64,000 nt of DNA from Spirodela intermedia (taxonomy: Eukaryota; Streptophyta; Magnoliopsida; Alismatales; Araceae). This document shows positions 61,955-64,000 of this stretch, one piece after another. Numbering within the stretch: position 1 is the stretch's first letter; every line of letters starts with the position of its first letter. The translations under genes and the position numbers were made by a program. Under the pieces are notes generated by a model. That model did no database searches. It saw only the letters and a program-made list of their open reading frames with translations, and was not told the DNA's origin. The stretch lies in contig LR746264.1 of NCBI GenBank assembly GCA_902729315.2, forward strand, positions 5,481,878 to 5,545,877. The letters run 5' to 3'.

Positions 61955-64000
61955 GTATTACATAATATTTAGTATTTTACTATTTTTCTCTTAGAGTATG
62001 CAATTTTTTTTATTAACTCTTGTTTTATTTTCTTCTTGTCGAAAAAAAAAAGGGAACAAACGGAAACGGCAAAATTTGGAGCACTATGAAGGAAGGTAAC
62101 AATAATTAATTTTTAAAAAAAATTATTGATTTTTGTGCATGGTCGAAGATCTTTGCATCCAAGGCTAGAAAGTCCTTTTATTATTTCATTCAAAATTAAA
62201 AATCCAAAAGAAAAATTAATTTTGATGGATCTTGAAGGAAGTATAAGCCAAATTAAGAACAATTCAATGGCAATGAAAAATCATTATATCTTTGATTCAT
62301 TTCAAAGAGCATCTAATATTGGAGTCTCATTAGCACCCATTGTTGAATTCAAATAAATCCAAGAATTTTTCAAATGCTCCCTAATTTTTATGAATTACTT
62401 TTAGAAAAACCTCATTAGCATTTACAAAAATTATTAAGATGAAATTATTTCCTCATACACTTAGGGACAAAGCTAGTCATTGACTATCCACATTAGATAG
62501 ACAATTAACTAGTTGGAAAGACATAGAAAATGACTTTTTTGAAAAAAATTATCCCTTTGGAAAAACTCAAAATATGAGAAAACATATATGAAGTTTTTCT
62601 CAAAGATCAAGAGAAATTTTACATGAGATATGAGAAAAATTTAAAGATTTACTTAGAAAGTGTCTTCATCATGTTATACCTAAGTGACAACTCAATAGAA
62701 TTTTTTATAATAGATTATTATAATATAAAAATATGGTTGATTATATATGTGGAAGAGTTTTTATGAAGAAAACCTCTGATGAGATTTACAATCTTTATGT
62801 GAATTTAAGTGAAAATTCTAGAAATCAAACCTCTTTTGAATTATATGACAAAGATAAAAAGAGAAGGATTTATGAATTACATCATCAAAATAATTCTAAT
62901 TTATGAAATGAGCTTAATCAAATTAATCAAATATTAGAAAAACTTGATTTACTTATTGACAATATTAGAAAGCCTCTTAACCCTCAATTTAATTCAAATA
63001 GTACTTATCCTATGTTGGTGAAAATGATTATTTTGAATTTAAATACTATAATTTAGATCAATCATTTCACCCTATGCAAGAACAAGTGCAAATGGCTCAC
63101 GATTTTAATAGAAATAGGGAGACTTTTTCAAATTCTTATAATCCTAATTGGAGAAATAATTTTTCGTGGAGAGACCTAAATAATGTTAAAAATCTAGAAG
63201 CACTTAGACCCAATTCAAACTTTGAATTTCGTCCAAAATAAGAAAACAAATTTAAAAAAAATCAACCTTCTCAAACCCAACTTGATACAATAGTAATGAT
63301 ATAGCAAATGAGTCAAATGATGTAACAAACTATGAAATTTAGGGAATAAGAGAAAAGATGCAGTAGAAACAAATTATAGAGGCTCTTGAGAATAAGAGAG
63401 AAGAGGGACAACTACCTAGTCAGCCCATAGAAAATCCAAAGAACCACCAAATAATAAGATTTCAGCAAGGGGAGTCTAGTAACATAAATCTAGAAAAAAA
63501 CTAACAAAAAAAAATATTAAGATAGTGAATACATTAATAAGTGAGAAAATTTTACTTGATCCTTATCCCCAAAAATTAGAAGAAAAGGAAAACCTAGCAG
63601 TCCAAAACAAAATCAAATAGGAGTAGAATAGAATTTTATAAATTCTACTAATGAAATTTTGAAAGAGAGAACAACCATTCTATTTCCTAAAGCTCTAGAG
63701 CCTAGACAAAGAAAAAAAAATGAACACAATGAAGAAATAATTTTTTTTTTATAAGATGTGCAAATTAGTCTTCCTTTACTCATTGTCATTGAATATATTC
63801 TTAAATATTCCAAAGTTTTGAAAGAAATATGTACACTGAAAAGAGCACATAGAGTAGAAAAATTATCTATGCATAGTAGTGCTTTATTATTAAATCAATT
63901 ACAATATAAATTGAGAGATACTGGTGTCCCTTTAATTTCGTGTGAGATTAGTGGATCTATTTTTCAAAATGTATTACTTGACACCGGTGCTAATATTAAT

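Larger units (their letters stand above)
60189..64000 (+). mobile_element. Decayed Athila/Tat-like Ty3/gypsy element (5' part; continues past the window)
   Basis: LTR at 60189-61930 (TGATAAG...CGTCA, about 1742 bases), followed after six bases by TGGTGCCATTGTCGAGGA, a mutated primer site of the tRNA-Asp type (TGGCGCCGTTGCCGGGG in intact plant elements). Gag remnants span about 62126-63000: FPHTLRDKASH, WKDIENDFFEKNYPFGKT and FKDLLRKCLHH, the Retrotrans_gag pattern of the Athila lineage. A retropepsin start, LLDTGANIN, is at the right edge with DTG intact. Many stops break the frame, so it is not autonomous in this copy. Reverse transcriptase and the 3' LTR lie beyond 64000. Confidence 0.87.

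Overview
This is a nuclear flowering-plant window. Genes are split by GT-AG introns, and every recognised product is a plant family: LEC14B-type WD40, NSH3-type nucleoside hydrolase, ATG18 f/g/h-type WD40, an At4g15545-like coiled coil, an RKF3-like receptor kinase and DMP/DUF679 membrane proteins. The decayed transposons carry plant-type primer sites. Exons are very GC-rich beside AT-rich introns and intergenic DNA, which fits a monocot or an early-diverging angiosperm. I cannot name the species.

Layout. 1-8175 (+): the 3' part of a LEC14B-like gene, then a five-exon gene of unknown function. 8504-12609 (-): a single-exon coiled-coil protein with a C-terminal membrane anchor, then a secreted leucine-rich-repeat protein. 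15548-20294 (+): a 12-exon two-domain nucleoside hydrolase. 21058-29526 (-): a ten-exon ATG18 f/g/h-type gene, convergent with it. 30831-33787 (-): an eight-exon At4g15545-like gene, sharing a short divergent promoter with a single-exon RKF3-like receptor kinase at 34386-36329 (+). 36330-42629 is mostly AT-rich DNA with one 54-bp triplicate. 42630-43091 (+) is a small plant-specific MGTEVLR-type protein.

45170-53030 is a tandem DMP/DUF679 cluster. It has three intact-looking copies, one pseudogene split by a decayed Ty1/copia element, and one unit that kept its flanks but has no gene. A GA microsatellite sits just upstream of every start codon and seems to have mediated the loss.

53670-64000 is a retrotransposon graveyard. 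It holds two solo LTRs of one Athila/Tat-like Ty3/gypsy family, each with a 5-bp target duplication, LTR fragments, a copia gag relic, and the 5' part (LTR, primer site, gag, protease) of a decayed gypsy element that runs off the right edge.

The single-copy genes are ordinary housekeeping and signalling genes: purine/pyrimidine salvage in the apoplast, autophagy, and receptor signalling. I see no operon-like logic and no convincing new biological system. The most unusual material is the DMP cluster and its repeat-driven evolution. Exon boundaries were read by eye from splice signals and reading frame, not from transcripts.
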